DNA of 64,000 bases from Streptomyces sp. WAC 01529 (GCF_003945545.1 NZ_CP029617.1:8025001-8089000); one strand, 5' to 3'; positions 34,208-43,796 are shown, counted from the first letter of the stretch. A program made the numbers and translations. Notes: generated from the letters alone by a model not told the origin.

Positions 34208-36490
34208 TCACGCCCTTCCGGCACCCCGCGCCCCCGCCGCCTTCTCCTCCCGTGTCGCGAGAGGTACCCCGAGCGGCCGGGCCAGACCCACGATCCCCTC
34301 GTCCAGGCGCTGGAGGTGCCGCAGCACGCGGAAGGCCACCGAGCCGGTGTGCAGCACCTCGTGGCGGCCGCTGTCCAGCATCGACGCGATGCTGGCGCCC
34401 GACTCGATCTCGCCGTCGGTCTCCTCGTCGCGCACATGCGCGGCGATCAGATCGATGTTGTGCGTGATGCGCCGCCCCGCCAGCGCCAGGCGCGCGTCGG
34501 CGGCCACGCTCTTGCTGGCGGGCACCAGCTCGGCCGTCGCCGCGAGGGAACGCGCGTGGTAGGCGGAGGTCTCCAGCAGCGCCACCACATAGCGGGCGTT
34601 CTGCCGCCGCGCCCGCAGCGGGGCGATCGGGTGGGTCAGCGGCTTCGTGGAGCTGCGCAGGTCGTCCAGCGCCGTGTCCAGGTCCCGCGCCCGGTCCACG
34701 AGGTCGACCGCGGGCCCGCCGCTGAGCTGCGCCACCGCCGCCGAGACGACATCCCGAAGGCGGGCGAGGACGTTCCCCAGCTCCTCGTCGGTGCGGTGCG
34801 ACGTACGGACCGGCAGCACGAGGACCGCCGCGATGATCCCGCAGGCCGCGCCGAGCGCCGTCTCCTCGACGCGCAGCACCAGGACATCCAGGCTGTAGGT
34901 GTTGAGCAGTGTGTAGAGCAGACCCAGCATCGCCGTGACGAAGAACGACATCAGGGCGTAGGACAGGGGCGCGGTGAAGAACATTCCGAAGACGCAGAGG
35001 ACGACCAGGGCGAACGCGATCCACGTGTGATTGCCGACGGCCCCCGCGAGCGCCACCCCGGCCACCACGCCGAGCACCGTTCCGAGCAGGCGACGGTAGC
35101 CCTTCACCAGGATCTCGCCGGTGGACGCGGTGTTGAGGAAGACGACCCAGCAGGTCAGGACCGCCCAGTACCAGCGCTGCGTGGACAGGAACTCGCCGCC
35201 GACGATCGCCAGCGCGGAGCCCACCGACACCTGCACGGCCGCCCGGGTGGTGGGGCGCCGCAACCCGGTCGGCTCCTCCTGCGCCGCCTCCGCCTCCGCC
35301 GCCTCGCCCGAGATGGAGATCTCCTCCGCGTCGAACTCCTCGCGGGAGCGGGCGGCTTCGGGGCTGTCGTACTCCTCGTCCCGCGAACCGTCCACCGCGA
35401 GGCGCAGCCCCAGGATGGCGCGCGCCGCCTCACCGACCGCGCGGAAGCAGTCCTGGATCGCGGGCGACCCCTGGGGCAGACCCTGCTCCTCGCGGTAGCC
35501 GAGCAGCCTGTTGCGTACGTAGGGCAGCGCCGTGCCGCGGTCGTCGGGCACCAGGCGCACGACGAGCAGGTGCAGGGCCCGCAGATCCCTGCGCAGTGCC
35601 GTGCCCGCGTCCTGCGCGATCCGGGCGCGCGGCGGCATGGACGCGGACGCGTTCGGCAGGTGCAGAGTGAGCGTCTCCACGCGTTCGGCGCTGCGGGCGT
35701 TGAGGAGCAGGACGCCCAGCCGCTCGGCGGCGATCTCGGCGTCGGCGACCCTGCGTTGCAGCAGGGCCGCGGCCGACGCGTCGCTGGTGCCCTCTTCGAG
35801 GCGGCCCTGGATCATCAGCGCGGCCTCGTGCAGCCGGGCGGTGCTGCGCCGCAGATCGACGAGGACCTTGTCCACGTCCTCGGCGTCGGCGTCGAGCAGG
35901 TCGATCTGGTGGGCCACTAGCTGCGCGAGCCGGGCGCGGAACGCCTCGCGCAGCCGCGCCAGGGTGCGCTCGGGCGTCTCGGGCACCAGGGCGAACCGCG
36001 CCACGGCGCTGCACGCGAAGGCGACCACCAGGGCCAGGAACAGCTCCGGCAGGGCGGAGACGGACGCGCTCACGAAGAGCGAGAGGAAGTAGACCTGGAA
36101 GCCGATCAGACCGAGCGCGGTGCCCCGGTCGCCGAACCGGCGCGAGTAGACCGCCCCGAAGATCAGCACCACGAAGAAGAGGTCACCGGCGATCACCCGG
36201 GAGTTGAGCAGCGCTCCCAGGGATATCGCGGCCAGCGCGACGGGCAGGCCGAGCGCCAGCGTGACCGCCTGGCCCCGCACCTCCTTCTCCTGGATCGCGA
36301 ACGTGGCGACCATCGCCGTCATCGCGCCCGCCACCAGGTGCGTCACCGAGGTGCCGATGAGGGCGAGCACGGCGAGGGCGAGGAGGATCGCCCCGACCGT
36401 GCGCAGCCCCGCCATGAGGCGCAGGAGTCCCGGGTCGGATGCCGAGAACCTGTCCCAGGCGCCCTTCGCTGTCCTTCGTGCCACTGCCAT
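34208..36490 (-). CDS. FUSC-family membrane protein
   Basis: A 760-aa protein with two blocks of about six transmembrane helices (residues about 25-175 and 425-570), each followed by a long cytosolic helical domain. The second block has RAAVQVSVGSALAIVGGEFL and RWYWAVLTCWVVFLNTASTGEILVKGYRRLLGTVLGVVAG, the core of FUSC/AaeB-type aromatic-acid efflux proteins. Likely exports small acidic compounds. ATG 36490 is preferred; an ATG 18 codons earlier is in frame. Divergent from the peroxiredoxin unit. Confidence 0.88.
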   Translation of the reverse strand: MAVARRTAKGAWDRFSASDPGLLRLMAGLRTVGAILLALAVLALIGTSVTHLVAGAMTAMVATFAIQEKEVRGQAVTLALGLPVALAAISLGALLNSRVIAGDLFFVVLIFGAVYSRRFGDRGTALGLIGFQVYFLSLFVSASVSALPELFLALVVAFACSAVARFALVPETPERTLARLREAFRARLAQLVAHQIDLLDADAEDVDKVLVDLRRSTARLHEAALMIQGRLEEGTSDASAAALLQRRVADAEIAAERLGVLLLNARSAERVETLTLHLPNASASMPPRARIAQDAGTALRRDLRALHLLVVRLVPDDRGTALPYVRNRLLGYREEQGLPQGSPAIQDCFRAVGEAARAILGLRLAVDGSRDEEYDSPEAARSREEFDAEEISISGEAAEAEAAQEEPTGLRRPTTRAAVQVSVGSALAIVGGEFLSTQRWYWAVLTCWVVFLNTASTGEILVKGYRRLLGTVLGVVAGVALAGAVGNHTWIAFALVVLCVFGMFFTAPLSYALMSFFVTAMLGLLYTLLNTYSLDVLVLRVEETALGAACGIIAAVLVLPVRTSHRTDEELGNVLARLRDVVSAAVAQLSGGPAVDLVDRARDLDTALDDLRSSTKPLTHPIAPLRARRQNARYVVALLETSAYHARSLAATAELVPASKSVAADARLALAGRRITHNIDLIAAHVRDEETDGEIESGASIASMLDSGRHEVLHTGSVAFRVLRHLQRLDEGIVGLARPLGVPLATREEKAAGARGAGRA

Positions 36491-36646
36491 CGCGATGCCG
36501 TACTCCCCATTGCTCTCGGTGCCTGCGGGCGAGTGCCCCAGCATCGCACGAGGGTGTTCGAGGAGATCAAGGCTGGTAGGAGGCCTGTTGGCGACCCCGC
36601 GCCTACCATCGAGTAGGGTTTCGCTCCCGTCACTTGAGGAGGCACC

Positions 36647-36718
36647 GTGTCGCCGATGGACCGCACGCCGATGCGTCGTAGGCCGATGGACCGCACGTCG
36701 CGGGGGAGCCGGGCATGA
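36647..36718 (+). CDS. 23-codon leader ORF coupled to the peroxiredoxin gene
   Basis: GTG 36647 is preceded by a strong GAGGAGG with 4 nt spacing. The predicted peptide is Met, Arg and Pro rich and is built from three five-codon units (PMDRT, PMRRR, PMDRT; 36653-36697). Its TGA overlaps the peroxiredoxin ATG (ATGA at 36715-36718). The ribosome site and stop-start overlap support real translation; function may be regulatory attenuation or merely coupling. The alternative is that the 15-bp DNA repeats are a protein-binding site and the ORF is chance. Confidence 0.5.
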   Translation: MSPMDRTPMRRRPMDRTSRGSRA

Positions 36719-37191
36719 CGGCGCGGATGGCGGTCGGTGACACCGCCCCGGACTTCACGCTGCCGGACGAGACGGGCACCCCGCGTCAGCTCTCCGCACT
36801 CCTGGAGGACGGCCCCGTCGTGCTGTTCTTCTACCCGGCGGCCCTCACCCCCGGCTGCACGGCGGAGGCCTGTCACTTCCGCGACCTGGCGGCCGAGTTC
36901 GCCGCGGCCGGCGCGCGGCCGGTGGGGATCAGCGCCGACGCGGTCGAGCGCCAGCGCGAGTTCACCCAGCGGCACACCCTCGGCTTCCCGTTGCTCTCGG
37001 ACCCCGAGGGCGCGGTGCGCGACCGGTTCGGCGTCACCCGCGGTTTCTCCCTCGCCCCGACGAAGCGCGTCACGTTCGTCATCGGCGAGGACCTCAGGAT
37101 CGCCGAAGTGGTCCGCAGCGAGTTCCGGATGAGCGCACACGCGGACCGCGCCCTGGCGGCCGTACGCCGCCTCAAGGAGAGCGCGGCCTGA
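36715..37191 (+). CDS. bcp: Thioredoxin-dependent peroxiredoxin, BCP/PrxQ type
   Basis: A 158-aa thiol peroxidase that reduces H2O2 and organic hydroperoxides. The active site reads YPAALTPGCTAEACHFRD, with peroxidatic Cys in TPGCT and resolving Cys five residues later, the PrxQ arrangement. APDFTLPDETGTPRQLS starts the fold, and VTRGFSLAPTKRVTFVIGEDLRI closes it. GGGGAG precedes the ATG. It is translationally coupled to the 23-codon leader. Confidence 0.92.
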   Translation: MTARMAVGDTAPDFTLPDETGTPRQLSALLEDGPVVLFFYPAALTPGCTAEACHFRDLAAEFAAAGARPVGISADAVERQREFTQRHTLGFPLLSDPEGAVRDRFGVTRGFSLAPTKRVTFVIGEDLRIAEVVRSEFRMSAHADRALAAVRRLKESAA

Positions 37192-37218
37192 GCGAGGCGA
37201 GCGCCCGGAGGCGGGGCG

Positions 37219-38511
37219 TCAGACCACATGGGCCTCGGGGCGGCTCTCGTACCCGGTGCGGAAGCGGTCCGCGCTCAGGGGAGCGATGTCGACGTAGGGC
37301 CGCCGCCCCAGGTGGAGGTCACGGACGATCTCGCCCACGGCGGGGGCCTGGAGGAAGCCGTGCCCGGAGAACCCGGTGGCGTACAGGAAGTTGGGCACCG
37401 CCGCCGAGCGTCCGATCAGCGCGTTGTGGTCCGGCGTGACCTCGTACAGGCCCGCCCAGCCACCGGCCGTCTCCATACGGGCGACGGCCGGCGAGCGGTG
37501 CCGCAGGGCCGTGCGGAAGAGGTCGAGCCACTCCGGCGTCCATGTGGTGTCGAAGCCCTCCGCCTGACGGGGGTCGGCTAGGCCGAGGAGCAGCCCGTCG
37601 TCGCTGTTGTGGAAGTACGCCGACGACGCGAAGTCGATGGTGAAGGGGATGCGCGGCGCGGCGGGCACGAGCGGGACGGTGAAGGCGAGTTGCCGCTTGA
37701 GCGGCCGCACCGGCAGCTCCACGCCTGCCAGGGAACCGATCCGCGCCGACCAGGCGCCCGCCGCGCACACGACCGTCGCACAGGAGACGCGGCCGCGATC
37801 GGTGTGCACGGCCGTGACCCGGTCCCCGGTGGTCGCCATGCCGGTGACCGTGGTGTGCGTCGCGAAGACGACACCGGCGCGGGCCGCGGCGCGCGCGTAC
37901 CCCTGGACGACGAGGGCGGGGCGCGCATGCCCGTCGGCGGGGGAGTAGGCGGCCGCCGACAGCCCTTCGGTGCGGATATAGGGGCAGAGCGCGCGAGCCT
38001 CGGCGGGGCCGATCATGCGGCTGGGCACGCCGAGTCCGTTCTGGGTGCGCACGCCGGCCTCGAAGTCCGCCACCTGCCCCGGGTCGCTCAGGAGGAACAG
38101 ATAGCCCACGGTGTCAAGGCCGATGGCGGCACCGGGGCGGCGCGGAAAGTCCCGGAAGGCACGCAGACTCCGGTGCCCCAGCTCGATGTTGAGCGGATCG
38201 GAGAACTGCGCCCGCACACCGCCGATCGGCTTGCCCGAGCTGCCGCCGCCCAGCGTGCCGCGCTCGACGACGACGATCCCGCGTACGCCCGCTTCGGCGA
38301 GGTGGAAGGCGATGGCGGCGCCCATCACGCCACCGCCGACGATGACGACCTCGGCGGTGGAGGGAAGGGTGCGGAAGGCGGAATCGGGCCCGGGCGAGGG
38401 CGGCGGGGACGCTGGGGAGGCTGGGGGCGTCAAGGGGCGGCTCCCTTCCCGGCCGGTCGGCTCGGGCTGATGTGGCCGGCCGGTGAACACCGGACGGTTG
38501 CTGCCCGTCAT
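37219..38511 (-). CDS. FAD-dependent oxidoreductase, DAO/sarcosine oxidase-beta type
   Basis: A protein of up to 430 aa. The dinucleotide motif VVIVGGGVMGAAIAFHLAEAG starts near residue 55, with the second FAD strand VVVERGTLGGGSSGKPIGG and the C-terminal FAD loop YATGFSGHGFLQAPAVGEIV. It fits amine or amino-acid oxidases such as the sarcosine oxidase beta/glycine oxidase group. The Pro-rich first 45 residues are unlikely to be structured; a TTG at LTPPASP with GGGAG upstream would remove half of them, so the start is uncertain. Solitary, convergent with the peroxiredoxin. Confidence 0.85.
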   Translation of the reverse strand: MTGSNRPVFTGRPHQPEPTGREGSRPLTPPASPASPPPSPGPDSAFRTLPSTAEVVIVGGGVMGAAIAFHLAEAGVRGIVVVERGTLGGGSSGKPIGGVRAQFSDPLNIELGHRSLRAFRDFPRRPGAAIGLDTVGYLFLLSDPGQVADFEAGVRTQNGLGVPSRMIGPAEARALCPYIRTEGLSAAAYSPADGHARPALVVQGYARAAARAGVVFATHTTVTGMATTGDRVTAVHTDRGRVSCATVVCAAGAWSARIGSLAGVELPVRPLKRQLAFTVPLVPAAPRIPFTIDFASSAYFHNSDDGLLLGLADPRQAEGFDTTWTPEWLDLFRTALRHRSPAVARMETAGGWAGLYEVTPDHNALIGRSAAVPNFLYATGFSGHGFLQAPAVGEIVRDLHLGRRPYVDIAPLSADRFRTGYESRPEAHVV

Positions 38512-38560
38512 GGTGCGCCCGCACGCCCGTCGGCGTCCATGACCCGTGGCCGCGCCTTAC

Positions 38561-39514
38561 CTATGTGGCCGACCGATGCCGTTCCGTCGGCGTAGAGGAG
38601 GTGCGCCCGATCGGGCCCGCCCCGCCCCGCCGCTCCCGCCGACGCCACAGCGCGAACCCGGCCATGGCCAGCAACAGGTAGACGGGTACGAGGAGTTCGA
38701 CGTCCGGCGACGACACCTCGGCGTGCCAGCCCGCTCCGCGCCGGTCACCTTCGTACACGACCCGGTTGACGGTCAGGAAGGCCAGATGGGCGCCGATGGC
38801 GACGCACAGCGGGGCGCGCCGCACCGCCGTACGGGCCGTGACCAGCATCAGGCCGAACACCGTCAGGAGGAACAGATAGCCGAACGGGTCCTGCCCGCCC
38901 GGCGCCAGCCCGACGGGCCCCGCCTCGCGGCCGACGAGGTGCGAGGTAGCGGCCCCCACCACGGTCGAGAAGCCGGGCACGACCAGGAACACGGCGGTGG
39001 TGCCGAGCGCCGCGGCCAGGCCGCCGAAGCGCACGCGCAGCGACGTCCACACGTAACCGCGCAGCGTCGTCTCCTCGGGCAGCGCTTCCAGCAGCAGCGC
39101 GACCACGCCGTTGGCCACCACATACCCGGCGAGCGTCCCGAGGTCGGGACGCGACCAGCGCAGCAACCCCGCGGCCGTTCCCGAGCCCAGCACGAGTGCG
39201 GCGGCCCCCGCCACCACGCCCGCACCGATGAGCAGGGACCGCAGGTTCGCGCCCGCCCCGCCGAACCCCACGTCCTTGAGCGAACGGCCCCGGCGGCGCA
39301 GCGCGAGGGCGATCAGCGGCACGGCCACCGCGCTGACCAGCACGGCCGGGATCAGCCGGGCCACGAAACCGCCCGCTCCGAGGGTGTCCGCCACCACCGG
39401 CCCCAGCTCGGTCCCCGCGCCCAGTGCCGCGCCCATGACGAGGCCACCGCCCAGGGCGCGCCCCAGCGTGCTCAGGAGCGAGGGGGCGGGCGGTCCGGGA
39501 CGCAGGCCTGTCAT
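38561..39514 (-). CDS. CPBP (CAAX protease-like) intramembrane metalloprotease
   Basis: A 317-aa polytopic protein, seven or eight helices. The abortive-infection/CPBP signature EETTLRGYVW (EExxxR) lies near residue 130, with later conserved His in AATSHLVG and GAHLAFL. Family members are membrane proteases of unknown substrate, often involved in peptide maturation or self-immunity. GAGGAG 6 nt before ATG 39514 fixes the start. A 14-bp triple repeat lies upstream in its promoter region, and the next gene in the same direction is an XRE-TPR regulator. Confidence 0.85.
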   Translation of the reverse strand: MTGLRPGPPAPSLLSTLGRALGGGLVMGAALGAGTELGPVVADTLGAGGFVARLIPAVLVSAVAVPLIALALRRRGRSLKDVGFGGAGANLRSLLIGAGVVAGAAALVLGSGTAAGLLRWSRPDLGTLAGYVVANGVVALLLEALPEETTLRGYVWTSLRVRFGGLAAALGTTAVFLVVPGFSTVVGAATSHLVGREAGPVGLAPGGQDPFGYLFLLTVFGLMLVTARTAVRRAPLCVAIGAHLAFLTVNRVVYEGDRRGAGWHAEVSSPDVELLVPVYLLLAMAGFALWRRRERRGGAGPIGRTSSTPTERHRSAT

Positions 39515-39650
39515 CTGTCTCTCCTCACTGGGCGCCCGCCGCGACGGGTCTGTCTCCTCCATCGTCGGCGCCCCCGCGATCATGGGAGTCGTAGCCGCGG
39601 ATGAAACGCGGGTACATCCTTCGATGCAGGCGACGCGTTGCGGGCGGCTT

Positions 39651-39692
39651 GATGCGGGTGACTCGATGCGGGTGACTAGATGCGGGTCAGGA
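39651..39692. repeat. Three tandem 14-bp repeats upstream of the CPBP gene
   Basis: GATGCGGGTGACTC (39651-39664), GATGCGGGTGACTA (39665-39678) and a diverged third copy (39679-39692) lie in the 224-nt gap between the CPBP gene start and the stop of the XRE-TPR gene. A weaker GATGCAGGCGAC occurs at 39623. The regular spacing and promoter position suggest binding sites. Confidence 0.6.
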
Positions 39693-39738
39693 GCGACGCG
39701 GGGGAGAGGCCGCGCCCAAACCGGGGAAGCGGCCGCGC

Positions 39739-41145
39739 TCACATCGGGGGCGTGGCCGGCGCGGGGCCCAGCGTGGTCGTGCCGGGGGCGGCCCGGTGGC
39801 CCAGCCCCGTGCGGTACGCGTCCATGGCGGCCTCCACCCGGCCGGTGCGGCGGAGCAGATCGCCCAGGAGTCGGCAGAGGTCCGCCAAGTCCCCCGCCGC
39901 ACTTGACCGTTCGAGCAGGGACAGCGCCGCGCAGTAGTGTTCCTCGGCGCCCTCCGTGTCGCCCCGCTCCTCGGCGATGAGCCCGAGCAGCCGGTGCGCG
40001 CCGCCCGCGTGCACCGCGCCGCGCCCGGCCCCGAGCACCCCGGGGCCCCGGCCCGCGTCACCCGTCTCGTCGCCGTTGGTCAGCAGGGGCCGCAGCAGCG
40101 CCTCCGCCTCGGCGGCCCTGCCGCGCCGCCGCAGCACGTCCGCGAGCTCCACCTCGACCTGCTCGGTGAAGAGCGCGGCCCGCTTGGAGGCGAGGATGGA
40201 GCGGGCCGTGCGCAGCTCGCTCTCGGCCTGCTCCAGGTCGCCGTCCTGGGCGTGGACGTAGCCGCGCATCCAGTGGCAGTGCGCAAGCTCGGTACGGATG
40301 TGCAGCTGGCGGTAGAGCTCCTGGGCCTTGGCGAGCGACGCGTCGGCCTCGGCGATACGGCCCTCGGCGATGAGCGTGCGGGCCACCCCGCGGTGCATGC
40401 CCGCGACCAGCGCGGGGTCGCTCACGCGCGGGGCGAGCGCGAGCGCCAACTCGGCGGCGTGCGCGGCCCGGGCGTGCGCGCCCATGTCCATGTAGGGAGC
40501 GATGGAGGCGGTGTAGAGGAGCAGCAGCGCATCCGGGTCGTGCAGCCCGGCCGCGTCGAGTTCGTCGAGAGTGCTCTCCAGGAGGTAACAGGCGTACCGC
40601 AGCTCGCCGGTGAGCAGGTGCGCGGTGGCGCGGCCCCGGATGGCCGGGACCCGACGCGGCAGCGGTTCGTCGGCGAGCAGTCGCTCGACGGCGGCGAAAC
40701 AGTCGCGTGCGCCGGTGAGTTCGCCGGACTCCAGCAGGCAGTCGCCGAGGCCGAGCAGCGCGGCCGCCTGTTCCTCGGCGAGCGCGTGCGCGACGGCTTC
40801 CTCGTGCAGGGCGCGGAAGAGTGCGGCCGCGTCCTCGGGGGCGCCGGTGGCCAGGGCGCGCCGGGCGTCGGTCAGCCGCAGACGCAGTTCGGCGGCGAGT
40901 TCGGCGGGGCGGCCGGTGGCCAACTCCTCGTAACTGACGCCGAGTCGGTCGGCGAGGTGCCGCAGCGCGGCCTCCGAGGGCCGCACCTTTCCCGACTCCA
41001 GGGTGGAGACGTACGCGGGAGTGTAGGCGGGCTCGGCCAACTGCCGCTGGGTCAGGCCGCGTTCGCCGCGCAGCCGCTGCACGCGCCGTCCGATCTCGGC
41101 CGGGTCGTCGGGTCGTACTCCGTGAACGGAACCGTTCCGCGTCAT
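39739..41145 (-). CDS. XRE-family regulator with TPR domain
   Basis: A 468-aa protein. An N-terminal Cro/XRE helix-turn-helix (RRVQRLRGERGLTQRQLAEP, then TPAYVSTLESGKVRPSE) is followed by about eight TPR-like helical pairs (for example EAVAHALAEEQAAALLGLGD and IAEADASLAKAQELYRQL). RRNPP-type regulators with this layout bind peptides, and in Streptomyces similar proteins control antibiotic or development genes. GGGAG precedes ATG 41145. It is divergent from a secreted M64 peptidase, a possible peptide-processing partner. Confidence 0.88.
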   Translation of the reverse strand: MTRNGSVHGVRPDDPAEIGRRVQRLRGERGLTQRQLAEPAYTPAYVSTLESGKVRPSEAALRHLADRLGVSYEELATGRPAELAAELRLRLTDARRALATGAPEDAAALFRALHEEAVAHALAEEQAAALLGLGDCLLESGELTGARDCFAAVERLLADEPLPRRVPAIRGRATAHLLTGELRYACYLLESTLDELDAAGLHDPDALLLLYTASIAPYMDMGAHARAAHAAELALALAPRVSDPALVAGMHRGVARTLIAEGRIAEADASLAKAQELYRQLHIRTELAHCHWMRGYVHAQDGDLEQAESELRTARSILASKRAALFTEQVEVELADVLRRRGRAAEAEALLRPLLTNGDETGDAGRGPGVLGAGRGAVHAGGAHRLLGLIAEERGDTEGAEEHYCAALSLLERSSAAGDLADLCRLLGDLLRRTGRVEAAMDAYRTGLGHRAAPGTTTLGPAPATPPM

Positions 41146-41321
41146 CACTGGCCTCTCCCTGCGTCGCACCCGGCCCCGGCCCACGGGGCAGTGTGAACAG
41201 ACCCGCCCCACCAGCAACTTGACGCACACCCATTGCCTGGAACCCCATGAGCCTCTACGTTGAGCCGCGCCTTAACCCCGCTTAACCCGCCATTTATATC
41301 GCGGACTTCGGAAGGACGCCC

Positions 41322-42656
41322 ATGCCCCCCACACCTCGAATATCCGGCCGGGCCAGACGCACTTCGCTGCGCGCCGCACTCGCCACCGGGATCGCCCTCG
41401 CCGCGGGGCTCGCCGCGACCGCTCCGGCCGGCACGGCCACGGCGGCGGACCCGGACCCGGCGGACCGGCGCACCCAGCGCGTCGAGTACTTCACCGGCCC
41501 CGGCGCCCACCCCCGGCACGCCGAGGTCCCCGCCGCCGAGCCGCTCTCCGCCAAGGAGCGCGCGGAGATCAAGGGGGACGGCGACGTCGTCCCGATCGTG
41601 CAGGCCGGGCCGACCGGCTCCAAGCTCGACGTCGTCTTCATCGGTGACGGCTACACCGCCGCCCAGCAGGAGGACTTCCACGCCGACGTGCGCACCAAGT
41701 GGGCGAAGGTCTCCGCCGTCGAGCCGTACGCCTCGTACAAGAGCCTCTTCAACGTCTGGGCCGTCGACGCGGTGTCGCGGCAGTCCGGAGTCTCCGGCGA
41801 CCCGACCAGCGGCACGGTCAAGGACACCGCTCTCGGCTCGGCGTTCTACTGCGACGGCATCGAGCGGCTGCTGTGCGTCGACACCAACAAGGTCGAGTCG
41901 TACGCGAAGAAGGCCGCGGACCCCGACCTCGTCATCGTCCTCGCCAACTCCACCAAGTACGGCGGCGCGGGCTACAACGACATCACCTCGCCGTCCGGCT
42001 ACGACGGCATCGCCACCGCCTCCTCGGACAACGCCCAGTCCGACCAGGTCCTCGTCCACGAGACGGGCCACTCGCTCGGGAAGCTGGCCGACGAGTACTG
42101 GTACGACGAGTACGGCACCTACACCGGCGCCGAGCCCTGGGAGACGAACATCAGCAAGCTCACGGCCGCCAAGCTGACCGCCCAGAAGAAGAAGTGGTAC
42201 CGGTGGATCGGCCGGACCTCGCCGGACGGCGGCACCGTCGGCGCGTACGAGGGCGGCGGCTATTATCCGCGCGGCCTGTACCGGCCCACCACGAACTCGA
42301 TCATGCGGACCCTCGGCCGCGAGTTCAATCTGCCCGGCCGCGAGGCGATGATCGCCGGCTTCCACCGGCACGCCTCCGTCCTCACCGCGGTCACGCCCAC
42401 GGACCAGGCGGTGCGGCGCGACGCCAAGGTCACCGTGGAGGTGGCGGACGGCATCCGACTGCGCTGGTCCGTCGACGGCCGCGAGGCCAAGCAGGCCAGG
42501 GGCGACGCCACGGTCACGCCCCGAGCGCTCGGTGTCCCCGCCGACGGCCGTACGCACACTTTGACGGCCCGCGCCACGGACCGGACCCCCTCGGTCCGCG
42601 ACCCCGAGCTGCGCCGCTTGCTGACGGATTCGCTCACGTGGCAGGTCACGCGCTGA
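41322..42656 (+). CDS. Secreted M64-family zinc metallopeptidase
   Basis: A 444-aa exported protease of the IgA-peptidase M64 family. The signal peptide (ARRTSLRAALATGIALAAGL) ends near ATA-AD; the catalytic domain starts with VVFIGDGYTAAQQEDFHADV and has zinc site VLVHETGHSLGKLADEY (HETGH near residue 246). A C-terminal domain of about 90 residues is unlike a substrate-binding repeat I know. GGAAGG precedes the ATG. The gap upstream contains repeated CTTAACCC (41271 and 41281), a candidate operator shared with the divergent XRE-TPR gene. Confidence 0.9.
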   Translation: MPPTPRISGRARRTSLRAALATGIALAAGLAATAPAGTATAADPDPADRRTQRVEYFTGPGAHPRHAEVPAAEPLSAKERAEIKGDGDVVPIVQAGPTGSKLDVVFIGDGYTAAQQEDFHADVRTKWAKVSAVEPYASYKSLFNVWAVDAVSRQSGVSGDPTSGTVKDTALGSAFYCDGIERLLCVDTNKVESYAKKAADPDLVIVLANSTKYGGAGYNDITSPSGYDGIATASSDNAQSDQVLVHETGHSLGKLADEYWYDEYGTYTGAEPWETNISKLTAAKLTAQKKKWYRWIGRTSPDGGTVGAYEGGGYYPRGLYRPTTNSIMRTLGREFNLPGREAMIAGFHRHASVLTAVTPTDQAVRRDAKVTVEVADGIRLRWSVDGREAKQARGDATVTPRALGVPADGRTHTLTARATDRTPSVRDPELRRLLTDSLTWQVTR

Positions 42657-42704
42657 CCTGGAGTCGACGCCCGCCGCCCCACCCCCGGAGGGGCGTACAC
42701 CCGG

Positions 42705-43763
42705 CTATGTGACGGGAGCGGACTCTCCCCGTCCAGCCGGGGCCGGGGCCGGGATCGCCGTGCGGCCTCGCGCGCTCGACTCGCGTACGACGAGTTCCGG
42801 AGCGAGGCGGATCGACCGCCGGGGGCCCGTGTCGTCGCCGGACAGGCGCAGGCCCAGCAGGCGTGCCGCCTCCGCGGCCAGTTCGGGCACCGGCTGGCGG
42901 ACCGTCGTGACGCCCGGCGAGGAGAGCGCCGCCATCGGGATGTCGTCGAAACCGGTGACGGCGACCTCGCCGGGCACCGCCACACCCAGCTGCTGGAGAC
43001 GCTGGAGCGCCCCGATCGCGATGAGGTCGTTGGCGCAGACCAGGGCGTCGGGCCGGGCGGGCCACACCTCGTCGACCGCGGCCCGCCCCCACTCCACGGA
43101 GAAGTCGCCGAGGGCGACCCGCTCCGGAGCGCCGGGATCGAGCGCGCCCACCCCGGCCGCGTAGGCACCGCGCCGCTCGGCGGCGGCCGAAGCCGTGCCC
43201 GCCGCCCCGAGGAAGCAGACGCGGCGGCGGCCGGTGGCGGCCAGATGACCGAGGACGAGCGCCATGCCCGAGGCGTTGTCGACGGCGACAGAGTCCGCGA
43301 CGCCGGGCCCGCAGCCCCGGTCCATCAGGACGAGCGGCACCCTGGCGGCCGCGGCCGCCACGGCGTCCCGGCTGCGCTCCTCGTCCACCGGGATCACCAG
43401 GAGCGCGTCCACCCGCCGGCCCAGCAGATCCGCCACGTACTCCGCCTCGGCCGCGGGATCGTCGTCGCAGTCGGCGAGCAGCACGGCCCGCCCGTCGGCG
43501 TGCAGGGCGTGCGTCAACTCCCGCACCAGCGCGGGGTAGAAGGGGTTCGTGATCTGCGGCAGGACGAGGCCCACCGTGCCCGTGCGGTGGCCGCGCAGCG
43601 CCCGGGCCGCGTGATTGGGCCGGTAGCCGAGCGCGTCGGCGGCCTCGCGGACCCGGCGGGCGGTCTCGGCGCCGACGGGGCGCGTACCGGCCAGGACCCG
43701 GGAGACGGTGGCGATCGAACAGCCACAGGCCCGGGCCACCTCCCTCAGCGTTACGTCGGCCAC
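42705..43763 (-). CDS. LacI-family transcriptional regulator
   Basis: A 352-aa repressor. Headpiece DVTLREVARACGCSIATVSRVLAG and hinge region PNHAARALRGHRT are followed by a periplasmic-binding-like ligand domain (TGTVGLVLPQITNPFYPALVREL to GFDDIPMAALSSPGVTTVRQPV). GGAAGGG before GTG 43763 fixes the start. It is divergent from a nucleoside hydrolase-transporter operon; AACGTT-centred operators lie before both units, so nucleoside or ribose is the likely inducer. Confidence 0.92.
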   Translation of the reverse strand: MADVTLREVARACGCSIATVSRVLAGTRPVGAETARRVREAADALGYRPNHAARALRGHRTGTVGLVLPQITNPFYPALVRELTHALHADGRAVLLADCDDDPAAEAEYVADLLGRRVDALLVIPVDEERSRDAVAAAAARVPLVLMDRGCGPGVADSVAVDNASGMALVLGHLAATGRRRVCFLGAAGTASAAAERRGAYAAGVGALDPGAPERVALGDFSVEWGRAAVDEVWPARPDALVCANDLIAIGALQRLQQLGVAVPGEVAVTGFDDIPMAALSSPGVTTVRQPVPELAAEAARLLGLRLSGDDTGPRRSIRLAPELVVRESSARGRTAIPAPAPAGRGESAPVT

Positions 43764-43796
43764 GCTGTGCCCGTCCCTTCCGCCGCCAAATTTCGG

